The position numbers and the translations under genes were made by a program. Below are positions 9,950 through 22,201 of a stretch of 64,000 nucleotides of DNA, one piece after another. The stretch comes from Spirodela intermedia. Lineage: Eukaryota; Streptophyta; Magnoliopsida; Alismatales; Araceae. The stretch's first letter is position 1; every line of letters begins with the position of its first letter. Below the pieces are notes generated by a model. The model was not told the origin of the DNA and did not search any database. It was given only the letters and a program-made list of their open reading frames with translations. Where the stretch lies: contig LR746272.1 in assembly GCA_902729315.2 (NCBI GenBank), positions 4,250,037-4,314,036 of the forward strand. Reading direction: 5' to 3'.

Positions 9950-11710
9950 TTGAGTGATGAAAAAATATAGTATACTTGATAAGTCTTTATTATTATGAGT
10001 TAATAATCAGTAAATAATATAGTTTTAGCCTTAACTCATGATAAATAGACTTATATTTGTGTTAAAGTGTAAAAAGTGATTTCAGTTGATTAACATAAAA
10101 TTTTGACTAATTATGTGATTTTATACGAATTTATATGATTTCTACAGTCTTACTTTTGAGATAAATGAAGAAAAAGAAATAAATATAAAAATAAAAATAT
10201 AGCAAAATGAGGAATACTTGCCAACTAGCTAGGCTCGCAAGTGGTTCGGAAGTGTAGTCAGAGAGGAGCCGCGACTAGGGGCTTGGGTGGCTAGGATCGA
10301 TAGGGGCATGTGTGCGCCACTCCCCTTCTACATCACCAGTGACAAACTGACTGTGGGGCAAAGAGTGGTCGTACACATAGGAGAAAAGGACTTACTTGTA
10401 AATATAATATTACTATATATTCACCAAAAACTTCGGTGCATAAGAGATGTGAGACTAAACCCATGTCACACCTTCTTAGAAAGGCTTCGATAATTTTAAT
10501 ACTGACAATACCTTTTATTTATAATAGAGATATACCATGATGACGTCATTTGATAAGGGCATTAGAGTGTTTATGTCAATCTTTCTCATGTAGGCAGGCA
10601 ACTGATGTAAGTTCGAATCTTCTTAGAGTAAAAACTCATATTTTTTATCTGATTATCATGACTTTCCTGCAGATTGTCAGTAAAAGATTAAGCTACTAAA
10701 ATCGTTAGATTATCAGCGAAAAATCTCATAAATATAATTCGTGGAGCATTATTACTAAAATTATTAAACAATTCGCGATAAAAAGATTACGAATCTATCA
10801 AGTAAAGCATCTCCAATTGATTGACGAATAAGTTGTCATCGGGAAGAGAACGATCCATCGGAAGACAAGTTGCTACCTCCTAAGAGCATACTAGATACGA
10901 TGAAGAGCCTCCTCTTGTTGCGTGGACTTGAGGATGAAGCTCTTTGACATGTGTCTTATCTCCATTCAATTTCTCTCCATCGGGTGATAGTCGTCAGAGA
11001 ACCACAAAGTCACTATTTTTTCACTCTGCAGGTTCACAGCAGTCAAAGATGATTCGATGACCCATTTTATTGATCTTTAAACTTCACAAAAAGATCTAGA
11101 GATTACTCACATAATCCTTTTTCAAGGTAAGCCTTCGAGGCCATAGACATTACACGACAATCTGTCCGAACGCTTAGGATTATAGTACATCACTGACGCA
11201 CCGCCACCGCGACACCATAACTCTATTTTCCTACTTTCAACTTAATTTTCACTTCATTTAGTGATAATTTATGTGATTTAAATTTACCAAGATTACTTCA
11301 TTCAATTATGATTCTTTCGACTTTTACAGATCTTAATTTGATCAATTGAATCATCTATAATTACTTATGTAAGAATTGTTGGGCAGAACTCTATTTTCGC
11401 TTGATTCACATTCACCAAGCACTGATGTCATCCTAACATCCGCATCCTTATTTTTCTTTTTTTTGAATTTTAAATATATTTTATTTTTATTTTCTAATAT
11501 AAAATTCATAGAAAATAGTATTCTTTAAGGAAAATTCTGAATAATTACCTTATATTATATTACATTTCTATGATTGACCTAAAAAATTACCATTATTTTT
11601 TAAAGTTTTATTAAATTATAATTAATATATTTTTTCATAAATACTTTTAAATATCTGAAAATTTATATTTTCTAGTTTTATAAATTTTAAATTTACTTGA
11701 TTTACTATAC
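9950..11710 (-). repeat. Long direct repeat, copy 1: probable 3' LTR of a decayed Ty3/gypsy element
   Basis: This region is collinear over about 1.5 kb with 19770-21270. Corresponding blocks include TTATGTGATTT.ATACGAATTTATA, the purine/pyrimidine-rich block at 10220-10400, TTGA..GACGAATAA, GACTTGAGGATGAAGCTCT, AACTTCACAAAAAGATCTAGA, GCCTTC.AG and TATAATTACTTATGTAAG.AT. The two copies are diverged and carry indels. They flank minus-strand reverse transcriptase and integrase remnants, so they are best read as an LTR pair. I could not fix the TG..CA ends, and coordinates are approximate. Confidence 0.6.
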
Positions 11711-11934
11711 AACGACTAAGTCACGTCAATACCTCAATTTCACTCATAGAGTTCACTTGCTTCACATGCTTGACTTATTGAAAAAAAAAATAAAAATATA
11801 TGTTTATAGACACTTGTTGATAATCTCTATTTGCTCATTTATTTCAAGGTGGAAGGAGGTGATGTGCTCAAGTTTTATGTTTTGTTTAAAAGAAACTTAG
11901 AAAGAGGGAATTAGAAACTAATACAACTAAGACG

Positions 11935-12200
11935 CATTGTGAAGCCAGATGATCTCTTTGATGAATATTCCAACTATGACCATGGTAGAGAAGGGAGGTT
12001 TAATTGGGATGAAGTGAGTATATTTTCTCAAAAAATCCACCACCATTATTATGACATCTTTACCATGACATGGAGATTGCCCTTATATAAAAGTCAATTG
12101 ATACATCCTCCCTAAATTTTTCTAGAATTAGAGAGTCTTCATCTTGTTTCAGTGACAAGTTGGACAATGGCCTATATAAGAGTTGACCTATCTTTCCATC
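11935..12200 (-). pseudogene. Ty3/gypsy integrase remnant (zinc finger end and core start)
   Basis: On the minus strand, in shifted frames, it reads GHCPTCH then KFREDVSIDF, HGKDVIIMVVDFLRKYTHFI, PIKPPFS and IFIKEIIWLH. This is the order of a chromovirus-type integrase: the CxxC end of the HHCC finger, the DFI..LP..GKD.I.VVVDR.SKYAHF core start, then the F..ei..LHG region. Stops and frameshifts make it non-functional. It lies just inside the left long direct repeat, as expected for the 3' end of pol in a minus-strand element. Confidence 0.7.
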
Positions 12201-14050
12201 TCTTTTTTTAATAGGTTTTGAGAAAATTACTTATAAGTATAGAAAAATTCCACATATCTGATGATGATGCCATCAATATAGTCAATGAGTACAAGAAATA
12301 TAAATAAGTGAAAAAGATAGAACTAGTAGTCTTTGGCTAAGTTAATATTGTGACATTGCATCATCTCTTTGTGCCAAAGCCTGTACTATTGTTCTCAAGT
12401 TAAGGGGTCAACTTAGATCATCATTTTTATTGTCAAAATATGTAAAGAGGAGGCATGCATTACATATACTATGTAAATGAAAAAATAATTGTCAATAACT
12501 CTTGACACAATGAATACTTAACAATGACGTCAAAAGGATGATGTGCATTTGTCGTTATGTTTAAATATTTATTATCTAATAATATTTATAACTAAGACTT
12601 ACTAAGATATTAGTATAAATGTAAGTCTTAAGTCCAACACATGGAGATTGATTACTATCTAAATTTGTTTATATATAAATAGTGATTTTTTAATATTTTA
12701 CACTATCTAATAAAAATAATAAAATAGAAGGGTGAAGTGAGAAAAATAAAAGAAAAGAAATGGAGAAGAGAATAATAAAAAGAGAGAGTGAAGAAAGTGA
12801 TTTCATGAAAGAGAGAGAAATAGAGAGGAGGAGAGAGAGAGAGATAAAGAGATAAAGAGAAGGAGATTGATCATATGAGAGATTGAAACAGGGAGAGAAA
12901 CATATGAGAGAGAGAGAGGTCTAACGAGAGAGAGGGAGAGAGAAATATAGATGAATAATTAGGAAAGAGAAACAATGGTCATCTCTTTTTATAATGATTT
13001 AGTTTCGCACATAACTCAAGTTGACCATGTTTATCAGATAAATGTGTTCAAGAATTCACACACATGACATAAGTTAAGTCATGAATGTCTCCACCTTATT
13101 TTAACACTTCAATGCTTATTAATAAGTTTTTAGTCTTACTTATTTCATTTTTAAAAATAAAAAAATACTCATTATTTGTGAAATATCAAAAAAACAAATA
13201 CTTTGATATTCAATTGTAAAAATTAATATAAAATAAGTTGAATATGATCTTAACTTAATCTCAGATGAGTTTTGGAGGATTCTAAAAAAGAATGAAGATA
13301 ATTAATTAAGATTTGAATTAGTTCTACTCATTTCAATCCAAACATATATAAAATAGAAATACCTCGTCATAAAATATAAATAAATACTAAAAGCACATAA
13401 ATAAATACTGAAAAAAGGAAAAACATTATTACTCAAATTTAATTTGAATCTTGGGCAATTTGAGACATTGGTGTGACAACTTGGTTTTATTTGGACATGT
13501 CACACCATGTTAGACGTTGTTGAAGTATCATCTAAAAATGTTATAGCACTTGCAAGAGAAATTCATCAAAAAGATGGGTCAACCATACTGTCACCATTGT
13601 CTATGAGGAGAAGGGAAGAGTTAACCGCTCGCGAGAGGTGTTGATCATGATTGTCATTCGAATTTGAAAGATAAATGATGATATTTATTTTATCAAATAA
13701 TAATTAAGAATTAACCTTATATCCTTGACGGTGATACGTGTAAGAACTTATGTTTCTAATATTGTGGTGCTTCACATGCCATTAGATCAAATGTCCTTAG
13801 TCATGTGGTGTGTTCAACAACACAAGATTAACTTGTCACAAATCATTATTGATTGGGAACCTAAGTTATTGGTATTGTGGTGCTTCACTCATCATTAGAG
13901 GATCCTTTTTGATCATGTGCATGCTGAGGAGTAATGTAGGATTCACAACTCACTAATAAAATGCTTCACATTTGAGTATCGTGACAGTTTGCTCACCTCG
14001 GGATCTACCTTATCTAATAATGTGGCTTGCTAAACACCACTACATCACAT
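12201..14050. other. Retroelement interior with GA-rich tract and short tandem duplication
   Basis: 12720-12960 is strongly purine-rich with many GAGAGA runs. 13757-13960 contains a roughly 111-bp duplication (TATTGTGGTGCTTCAC at 13761 and 13872). No conserved coding segment was recognised. Confidence 0.45.
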
Positions 14051-14059
14051 CGTGCTCTA

Positions 14060-15185
14060 AATTACTACCTTGAAACAAATAAGATTTAGTCCAACATCAA
14101 AACTTTTTCAACAATTGAACTCAATATATATCAAAGTTACGTTATGTGTATAGAGATCTCTTATCTCGAATAAAATAATGTCCAAGATCATCTTAGGAGA
14201 AATTAATAAGTGGTTTGCCCTCACGTGATCACATGTGTACGATGCTCTTTGTTCCATGATCAGTTGGCCCCTAGGGTGTGATAAGAGAGTGACATGCATG
14301 TGTTCGAAGCAAGTCCTTAGCCACTCAAACCCAACTTGCAGCTCCCCTAGTTCAGATGCACCCACTCAAGCACATCGTTCCTCCAAGTTAGCTATCGAGT
14401 CCTAGCTTGCCAACAAGTAGTAATATTTTCTATTTAAAAAAATCAAAAATTATGTGAAGTCTTTTAACTTCAAACTTTCAAAATTAACAACATATTACTA
14501 TATTTATTCTACAAGTCAACACACAAAAAACAAATAAAACTATTTAAATATAAAAAATATAAGTTTAATAACACATTTTCTTCTTATAAGATATGAGCAA
14601 TTTTTGGCATTAAATTACAATCAGTGAGCCCCACATGTCATTTAGTCCTACATTGGTTGCTCCAAGTATTTGAGATGAATATAAGTTTATATATGGTTCT
14701 CTCTTTATGTTCTCTCACCTATAATAAAAATGTCTAGGACCACCTGAGGAGAGGGCTAAGCCAAATGGTCAGTCCCACATACACATGTATGAACACTCCT
14801 TGCCCCATGCCCAATTGGCTCCTAGTGATGTGAAGGGGGAGTGATGCACATGTGCTCTACGTGAGTCCTTCGAGCTTTCAACTCTCCTGATTGTGCTTTC
14901 AACTCATGTGCATCACCCTCTAAGCTAGTTATTGGGCCCATTGGCTAGCATGTCCCCCATTTTCTTATTTTTATATTTATTTTATTTTTATTCATTTTAT
15001 ATCAAAAATATAAATCTAAAACTTATATGATTTCACATAATTAACCAAAAATTTATATTACTAAGCTAAAAAACTATTTTTCTATTAAATATAAATAATT
15101 ATATATTTATCATGATTTAATTTATAAAATAAATATTTAAACTAGTATTAAATCATAATAATAAACATTTATTAACTATTGTCTA
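14060..15185 (+). repeat. Two tandem, inverted-orientation copies of the long repeat's left end
   Basis: 14060-14420 and 14620-14960 resemble each other: TTTAGTCC.ACAT, GTC.A.GA.CA.CT.AGGAGA, CACATGT.TA.GA..CTC.TTG..CCATG, GTGA..CATG.ATGTG. They are reverse-complement relatives of 10210-10400 and 19925-20200. The second copy continues to about 15185, matching the reverse complement of about 9950-10200 and 19770-19925. Thus four copies exist, two in each orientation, suggesting a nested inverted insertion. Confidence 0.6.
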
Positions 15186-17120
15186 AAAGTAAGTCACAAA
15201 TTTATTGTAGAACTTGTAAGTCTAAAAATCCATTCAAAGCCATCACAATATAGTTTCAACTTTACCACAATATGTTACTAGTCTATTAATGGACACCCAA
15301 TGTTCAAGATATTTTATCCTTTGCTGTCCAAATAGTTATTTCTTAGAATTTTGGTGTAGTAAATTATATTTTATATATTGATAATATGATATTTTTTTAG
15401 TGGAAATAAGATAAAAGTGTGTTTCTTTATCAACATTTCATGAATAAGTAATAGCAAGAATTTTCATATTGATATAAATTTAATTACAAATTTCATAATT
15501 ATATTTTAATTTTTAATGATTTTGGGGATTAAATATTTGTTTTCTATAGTTATAATAAAAAAGAGGCTTTGGCTATAAGAGAAGGCTAGTTTAGTCTCTA
15601 TACACTCATGAACCAACCCTAGTTCATCACATCCTTCATCACAACAATCAACTTTTTATATCAATATTTCATGCACGTCTTCTCTAAGAAATAATCTTCT
15701 TCCTCCTCTTTCTCAAGCTCTCTCTCTTTCTCTTGGTGTTCCTCTATTCTCTCTCAAACTTTCCCCATATCACAAGTAGAAAATCATTCCCCAACTCTTC
15801 TTTAGTTCTTTAGATATTTAATTTCTAACTTTGTAGTAACTTTTTGTAACTTTCTCTCTCTCTCTCTCTCTCTTTTGCCCTCTCTTCACAAGTGATAGGC
15901 AAGAGTAGTTCTTCATTTTTCTTACATTATTGGAGTGTTCTTCCCTTCCTCCCAATTTTTGTTTGTTATTTCTTAGTTTTCCATGTTCCTAACCCTTGCA
16001 TGTAGTTATTTTGACATTCTCTAATCCCTCATTCCTTTTAGAACTTTTTGTTTTCTCTGTTGCACTAATGTCATTTCCCACCATCTAATTTTCTCCTTTT
16101 TGATGAGTTTTTTTCTCTTTCTCCCTCCTTTCTTCCCTTTGTTTTGAATGTTTTCTCATTAGATATATGTTTTTTAATTATTCTCCACAATTTTTATTCA
16201 TAAAATAATTAATTTTTTCACATTAGTGACTTTCTTCCCTTTTTTTGGCAATTTTTCTCATTTTGCAATGCATTTTACCTCTTGATCTTACATCAAATAT
16301 CTTCTTTCCCCCTTTCTTTTTTGTTAATTGAGTATTAATTCTGTTTTTCATTTTGTGCACTGTAGATATCAATTTTTTCAATGATTTCTCTCTCACTAAT
16401 GAGTGTCTCTCTCCTCTACCTTTTATCTTTTCTTTTTCAATAGTTTTTTCTCCTCCCACATCTTATTTCCTATCATGTTTATTTTTTATTAGTTTTTGTA
16501 TTTTTTGATGATTTCTTTCTACTTTATTGTCAGTAATATCTCTCACCAGCAAAACCTCTTTTCTATGAATGAGAACTCTCTAATCATACTTTTTAATTTA
16601 TTTATTTTTCTCTTCCTCTCTCTCTTTTTCTCACATTTCATATTTGACCAGTAAACTCTCTGATTGATCATCTCTCCCATCTTCTCCCATCACACCTCTC
16701 TCCCTCTTTCCTCTCTCTCTTATCTCTCCTATAACCCTCATCTCTTTTTTCTCCTATCACCTCCACTATCTCCTCTCTTTTTCATGATCTTGGTGAATTT
16801 AACATGGCATCATCAACTTGTGGGTGATAGTAAAGATTCATCTTCTTAAACCCTAGCTTTTTTAATATTATTTATTTATTTTATTTCTTTAGAAAAATAA
16901 TATTTTGTCTTAGATATTTTTATTTGATAATTTCATAAATTATTTACCTATGTAGAATATGATATTTAATTTGAAAATAAATCAAAGAATCCTTCTAGAT
17001 TTGATTTGGACTCACTTAATATTTCATAATTATACCTTATGACTTCAATTGTAAATTTAAAATTGAGTGCATTGTATAACTTACAGTGAATTGTATGCAT
17101 CAGCTATTGCAATATTTGTT
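15186..17120. other. AT-rich and CT-rich element interior
   Basis: 15186-15650 is AT-rich. 15650-16760 is dominated by TCTCTC/TTTCTC runs and resembles, in reverse complement and base composition only, the GA-rich tract at 12720-12960. No protein-coding similarity was recognised. Confidence 0.4.
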
Positions 17121-17540
17121 TCACATGTTGGTTGTGTGGTAATATTGAGTGATTAAAATAAGTATATTATTAAAGAACACAAAAATGAATTTATAGTGGA
17201 ATGGTTTAATAATTAGATTTATCAAATCAAAATCTTGAAAGGTTTTGGATGTAATAGACAAACCGCAAGGCATAACAATGAACTCATAGTACCCTTCATA
17301 GATGTAAAACGACATCTTATGTACAACTCGTTCAACCACCCTTACCACCCTTATCTAGTGATAGCTTAATCGTAAGGCAAATTATGTAAAAATTGTTGTT
17401 CAATGTGACTCATATAAAATATCTAAGATTGTAGATATAAGAATTGGTCTAATATCATGACTCAATTTAACATCTTACAGTCCACATAGAATTGTCATTT
17501 GTCATCTTTCTTTTGACTTGAAGGGATGACTAGCAAAATG
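17121..17540 (-). pseudogene. Ty3/gypsy reverse transcriptase remnant
   Basis: Minus-strand translation gives HKMSFYIYEGYYEFIVMPCG, then LSITSKTFQ and FHYKFIFVFFNNILI. This is the conserved block normally read as [24 protein letters not shown].TFQ and F..KFVLVFFDDILI. Farther upstream on the same strand, split over frames, come the SSHPFKSK and CGL..VK relics of the R-F-C-V-D-Y-R-x-L-N region. The catalytic pair is mutated (FNNIL for F/YxDDIL) and frames are broken, so the element is dead. Confidence 0.85.
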
Positions 17541-18908
17541 ATTGTTAGATGCCCCAATGATGTAGATGGAACTCATAGTCTGCTGATGTCCTTGAGCATG
17601 TGGTTTGATATTACATTTCAATTTATGATGTGGTTAATGTTGCATTGAGATGGAAGGGAAACTTTCACAAAAGCTATTATAAAGAAAGAAATTCAATCAA
17701 AAGTTTTTTAATCAACGCCTCAATCTCCATAGATGCATGATTAAATAGGTGTTCTATTGGGCTATTAGTGCTAAAATTGTACTTTATATTTTTTCAGATA
17801 CAATAATCTCCTCAAGTTCGTACTCTATGATCATGATTTAAGTACCTCATCAACCTTGTAAAAGTTGAGATTCTTTTTGAAAACTTAGATACTCTTCTAA
17901 ATCTTGAATCTCAATATTAATAAAGTGTCTCAATGCAACTCTATGAACATATTAAATCTCAACAATCACATCCTAAGGATGAAGTTAGTGTTGATCAGTT
18001 AGAACATGAGAAGTAGAAGTTAGCCCCTATATCTCAATGTGTAACTTTATACATATGTTTTTCTCTTTTGTCACTATATCATTGCTCATTATGATAAAGT
18101 AACTCTTAGTTATTGTTAGAGTTAGTTATAACTCAATACATATTTTGTCATAAAGTTGTGTCTTACCCTGTGGTTGACAAGACTAATGACTGAACTCAAT
18201 GTGATAACTGATGTAAAGTCAAATTCAATAATCAATTCCTTTTGTGTTTTTCTTACACTTTCATGCCCTTGATCGTTATCTTCCTCTTGTTAGTCCCCCT
18301 CATAAACTAAAAAAATCTATCATTTCTACTTACAACGATGTCTTAGTACATATTTCTTTACATAATTCCTTCACCCTTCACATTTACAACATTAGTTATG
18401 CTATCATTGTTTTTCTTTTACTCTACTCGAAAGATGAAGACAAAACTCTTGCTGGTAAACTCTAACTATTTGTAGTCATAAAAAATGAGCCTCTAAATAT
18501 TCTTTTATCTATGTTCTTATATGGATGAGGCTGTGCAAATTCTCCTTGCCTTCATTGTTAGTTCCTTTGAGGGTCTACGATGCCCTTAGAACCTCCCGAC
18601 CAAATTGAGGTGGGGAGGCCCAGTGAGATGCACGTGGAGAGAAGAAGGCATGCATCTCAATGCACAATAATTGTGTGGACACAACATGGGAACATACAGA
18701 AAAATAGAAGAAACCTAATGGAGTAAGTTTCTCAAATCTAGAATGACCCCCACAGATCTGCAAGAGATCCAAGACAAATAGAGAAATGTGTCTATACGAG
18801 GAAAGGGGTGGAATGAAGGAAGGTAAAAAAGGAGAAGGTTATCTAGACCTCTCCCTTGATAAAATGGGGGGTACTCTTCCCTTCAGAAGAGAGATTGAAA
18901 AGAGAGAA

Positions 18909-18952
<44 letters not shown>

Positions 18953-19769
18953 TATAGAGCTAGAGAGTGTTGGGTCTCAACTATAGGAGAGAGGAAGCTC
19001 TAGAGTGAGCATGGGGAGTGCTCTAAGGGAGCTGAGGTTGTTGCAATGTGTCAGCAACAAGGAGTTGGTAGAGAGTTGGAAGCTAGAAAAGGAGAAGAGT
19101 TGACATGTTGGGCTCTTCTCCTCTCCCACTATATGACTTTTTTGAGGTAATGTGAGTCATTTTAGTGTTCCACTATCACAGTAGGATCTCGAGTTCTAGA
19201 GGTGACATGGAGGCTGCTCGACATTAACGGAGCATTGGTTAAAGCTGGTCTCAGGTAGTTAAATACAAAATTGAATGATCCACCCATGACAAGGATTGAA
19301 AGACTATGCTTATTAAGTATTGTCAACCCTAGGGTTTGACAATACTCAATAAGCATAATATTTTTACCTCTAAAGTTATTTCCTTCAATCTCTTGGTAAA
19401 CATATTTTTCATGATATTCTTAGATATTTCAAGTAAGAATATAGATAAAAACTAGAAGTCACACATGTACTAGACCATAATTCCTTTATTCTTGATGTTG
19501 ACAAACTTGAGATAAAGATTGTCAAACCTAACCAACTCAAAGCATTTCAATAATTATGCCTTAAGATTATGTCAATCCTTGAATGGGTGATGGTAGTTGA
19601 TCTAGTGGAACCACACTAGTGCATCTCCTTTGAAGCTCATCATTGTTGATGACATCTTTTCATGATCATTCACTTAATTCATGATGAAGTAAAGATTTAT
19701 CTAAAATAAATAATCATCAAAGCTCTTTCCATAATAGACCAAAATATCTCACTAGTAAGTGTTTACTAT
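17541..19769. other. Retroelement interior, no recognised coding block
   Basis: Expected to have held gag and protease of the minus-strand element, but I could not recognise either. It includes a (GA)n microsatellite at about 18911-18950 and a near-perfect 51-bp palindrome at 19306-19356. Confidence 0.4.
19306..19356. repeat. Near-perfect 51-bp palindrome
   Basis: The left arm begins ATGCTTATTAAGTATTGTCAA and the right arm ends TTGACAATACTCAATAAGCAT, meeting at a CCCTAGGG centre. The arms differ by one substitution and one single-base indel. It would fold into a hairpin with essentially no loop. Confidence 0.85.
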
Positions 19770-21270
19770 CATAGATTAATAATGGTTTAAAGTATTCATT
19801 TTATGAACTAATTTATGATAACTATACACTTATTTACATTAAATAGAGATAATGAGTTTTTATGTGACTAATGTGAATTTTTAGATAATAATGTGATGTT
19901 ATATGAGTTTTACATATTAGAGGAGCCACAACTTGGGCTTAAGTGGTTAAGGAACCCATGTAGAGCACATATGCATCACTCATCTTCCATGTCATTGAAG
20001 TCAAATTGGGACTAAGGCAAGGTATGATCATATCACATGTGTATATGTAGGGGCAGGCTGCTTAATTTAGCCCTCTCTTCATATGGTCCTATCCATTCTA
20101 TTTCTAGGAGAGGTAACTTGAATATAGAAGAAGGAGCAAACTTATATTTACCTTGAACTTTTGAATAAAACCAATGTGGGACTAAAATGTGGACAAAACA
20201 CATCATCAAAATAATATCAAAATTACAAAGTGTTAAGAGAAAGGTAACGTGGTCATGTGCTCAATTTTTGAAGGGTATTTAAGTAATTAGTTAAGATTAT
20301 CTTACAGAGCTAGAAAATTATAAAGGTTTTAATATCACAAATACTAAAAGTTATAACTTTATTATGTTTTAACTCTACAACTTTCATGCAAAACATAAGT
20401 TAATAATAGAGTCACTGAAAGTGCTTGATCATCAATAGAATATTTATCAATAATAATTTAAGATCATTGTTAGCAATTGATGAAAGATTCTAGATAAAAA
20501 AATCATGAATTATGAGAAGAAATCATCTCTAGTTGGTCAACGAATAAATCACGGTTGAGAACAAGATAATCTACTAAGATATTTATTACAATCTCTTTAG
20601 AGTGTCTCAAATGTGATAAATAGTCTCCTTTTATTACACAAACTTGAGAATAAAGCTCTACCAAGTGATAGATGCTAAAGATATTTCACCATTATTTACC
20701 TTCACCTTCTGAACTTCACACAAAAATTTAGAAAGTGTGCTTATGTCATTCACATCTAAAGAAAGCCTTCAAGATTATGGATAGTCTCTAAAGAGAGCCT
20801 TCAAATTTAAAGAATTTTGACAATCTTCGTTGTAATGCTAGAACTCTATATTTTCTTATTTAATCTTTTGATTAATTATAGTTTGCTTGAATTAAAATTT
20901 GAAACTATTCTTTACATATTCTTAAAATTTTAATGAATTATTTATAATTACTTACATAATAATCATCGGGTGGAATTATATTTCTGCTCAAATCATTGTT
21001 CTTCATGTGCTTGACATTTGCCTAATGTCAGCACCTAAATTTTCATTTTTCTCAATTTTTAAAAACAATTTTAAATAATTTTTTGTATAAAAATTATAGA
21101 AAATAATATTATCTAAAAAATTAAAATTTTACTTGATTTTAATCAATTGAACTGAAATATTTTTGAATTATAATTAATTTATTTACACATTAAAAATGTA
21201 ATAATTTTAAATTAATAATTTTTAATTTTAAAATTTTAAATTTTACATGATTTGATAAACAATAATATTT
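19770..21270 (-). repeat. Long direct repeat, copy 2: probable 5' LTR of the decayed Ty3/gypsy element
   Basis: Counterpart of 9950-11710 in the same orientation, about 9.8 kb away. It starts in AT-rich sequence, passes the 19925-20200 block that is also present inverted at 14-15 kb, and ends in AT-rich sequence matching 11460-11700. With RT and IN between the copies on the minus strand, this right-hand copy would be the 5' LTR. No primer-binding site was found next to its left edge, so the LTR reading stays provisional. Confidence 0.55.
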
Positions 21271-21528
21271 AAAAATTTAAATACTCTTCATGTGCTTGGT
21301 CCATGGGTACCCATCAGCCAAGAGATAATTCAATTGACTAATATTGTTGCTCCCCTTCTATGTTATCATAATTTTAACATTCAAATAGTCTCTTTATTGT
21401 ATTAGTTGGCTGAACATAATGCAATAGGTTGTACTCCAATTGATCTATGTATCCTTGCAACTTGTCAGCATGTTCCTCCACTTCTGAATGGTTCTCATTG
21501 AGTTTCACTACCATCAACTGGCAACCTA
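21271..21528 (-). mobile_element. Leader or gag-start remnant of a minus-strand LTR element
   Basis: It lies just inside the primer-binding site at 21529-21540. The minus strand has a short open stretch reading about MVVKLNENHSEVEEHADKLQ and continuing to a stop. A helical segment of this kind could be the start of a gag protein, but no diagnostic motif is present. Confidence 0.35.
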
Positions 21529-21540
21529 GCTTTGATACTA
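21529..21540 (-). other. Retroelement primer-binding site (initiator-Met tRNA type)
   Basis: The plus-strand text GCTTTGATACTA is the reverse complement of a sequence matching 10 of 12 positions of TGGTATCAGAGC, the usual plant primer-binding site complementary to tRNA-iMet. It lies 2 bp from the LTR edge at 21543 and gives the element's orientation as minus. Confidence 0.75.
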
Positions 21541-21542
21541 AT

Positions 21543-22201
21543 TGTTACCGACCCAACTAGGAAGAACACATTGATGTTATGATCTAAAAAAATAGAGATG
21601 AGAAAAGAGTTAGAGCTCCAAGCTGAAACCCTAACTTTAGATGAAGTTTTTCAAGATACCCCAACCCTCTTAAGATCCAAAATACTTCATCACTTTCACT
21701 AATCCCCCCCTTTTCTTCTTTATATATCAAGCTGACCACAGCATTTACTTAATTGCACTCAGCTGCAAACTTAGTCAAGCTGACTCGAACTGCTCCTCTT
21801 CCTCTTGCAAGAGTATGCTTGGCCTAGAGGCCAAATAGAGAATCGACAAACCAGGAGCAAAATGCTTCTAACACAAGAGAGGGCGAGATGCAAACAAGCA
21901 AATATTCCAACATCCAGGTGACATAAGATCTAGGTAAGTATGCACATAAAAACCTGGGGCATGATTTGAAGGCATACCAAATGGATAATGCGCTGACTTC
22001 TTACTGTCCACTTGGAAGGTTAACAAACTGGCAACAAAGTGTTTTTAAGAGAAGAGAGGGAGAGATGTAAACAAGGAAATATTTCAACAGCCAGGTGGCA
22101 TAAGATCTAGGTAAGTATGCACAAAAAACCTTAGGGTATAATTTGAAGGCATTCTGGATGGATATATGCTTGACTTCTTAGCGCCTCCACTTAGAGGATC
22201 A
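21543..22201 (-). mobile_element. LTR (5' LTR, minus orientation) with internal tandem repeats, abutting the SDR stop codon
   Basis: About 659 bp with TG..CA ends: TGTTACCG at 21543 and GGATCA ending at 22201. Its inner end is 2 bp from a primer-binding site. On the minus strand, the U3 end consists of two tandem subrepeats of about 180 bp (about 21843-22020 and 22021-22201), followed by a TATA-like TATATAAAG at about 21718-21727, consistent with U3 then R then U5. Related sequence occurs at 8151-9335. The outer base of the LTR coincides with the TGA stop of the neighbouring dehydrogenase gene. Confidence 0.7.

Noticed and set aside
12720-16760. GA-rich (12.7-12.96 kb) and CT-rich (15.65-16.76 kb) tracts as arms of one large inverted repeat
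   Set aside because: Similar composition, but I could not find an ordered stretch of matching unique sequence between them.
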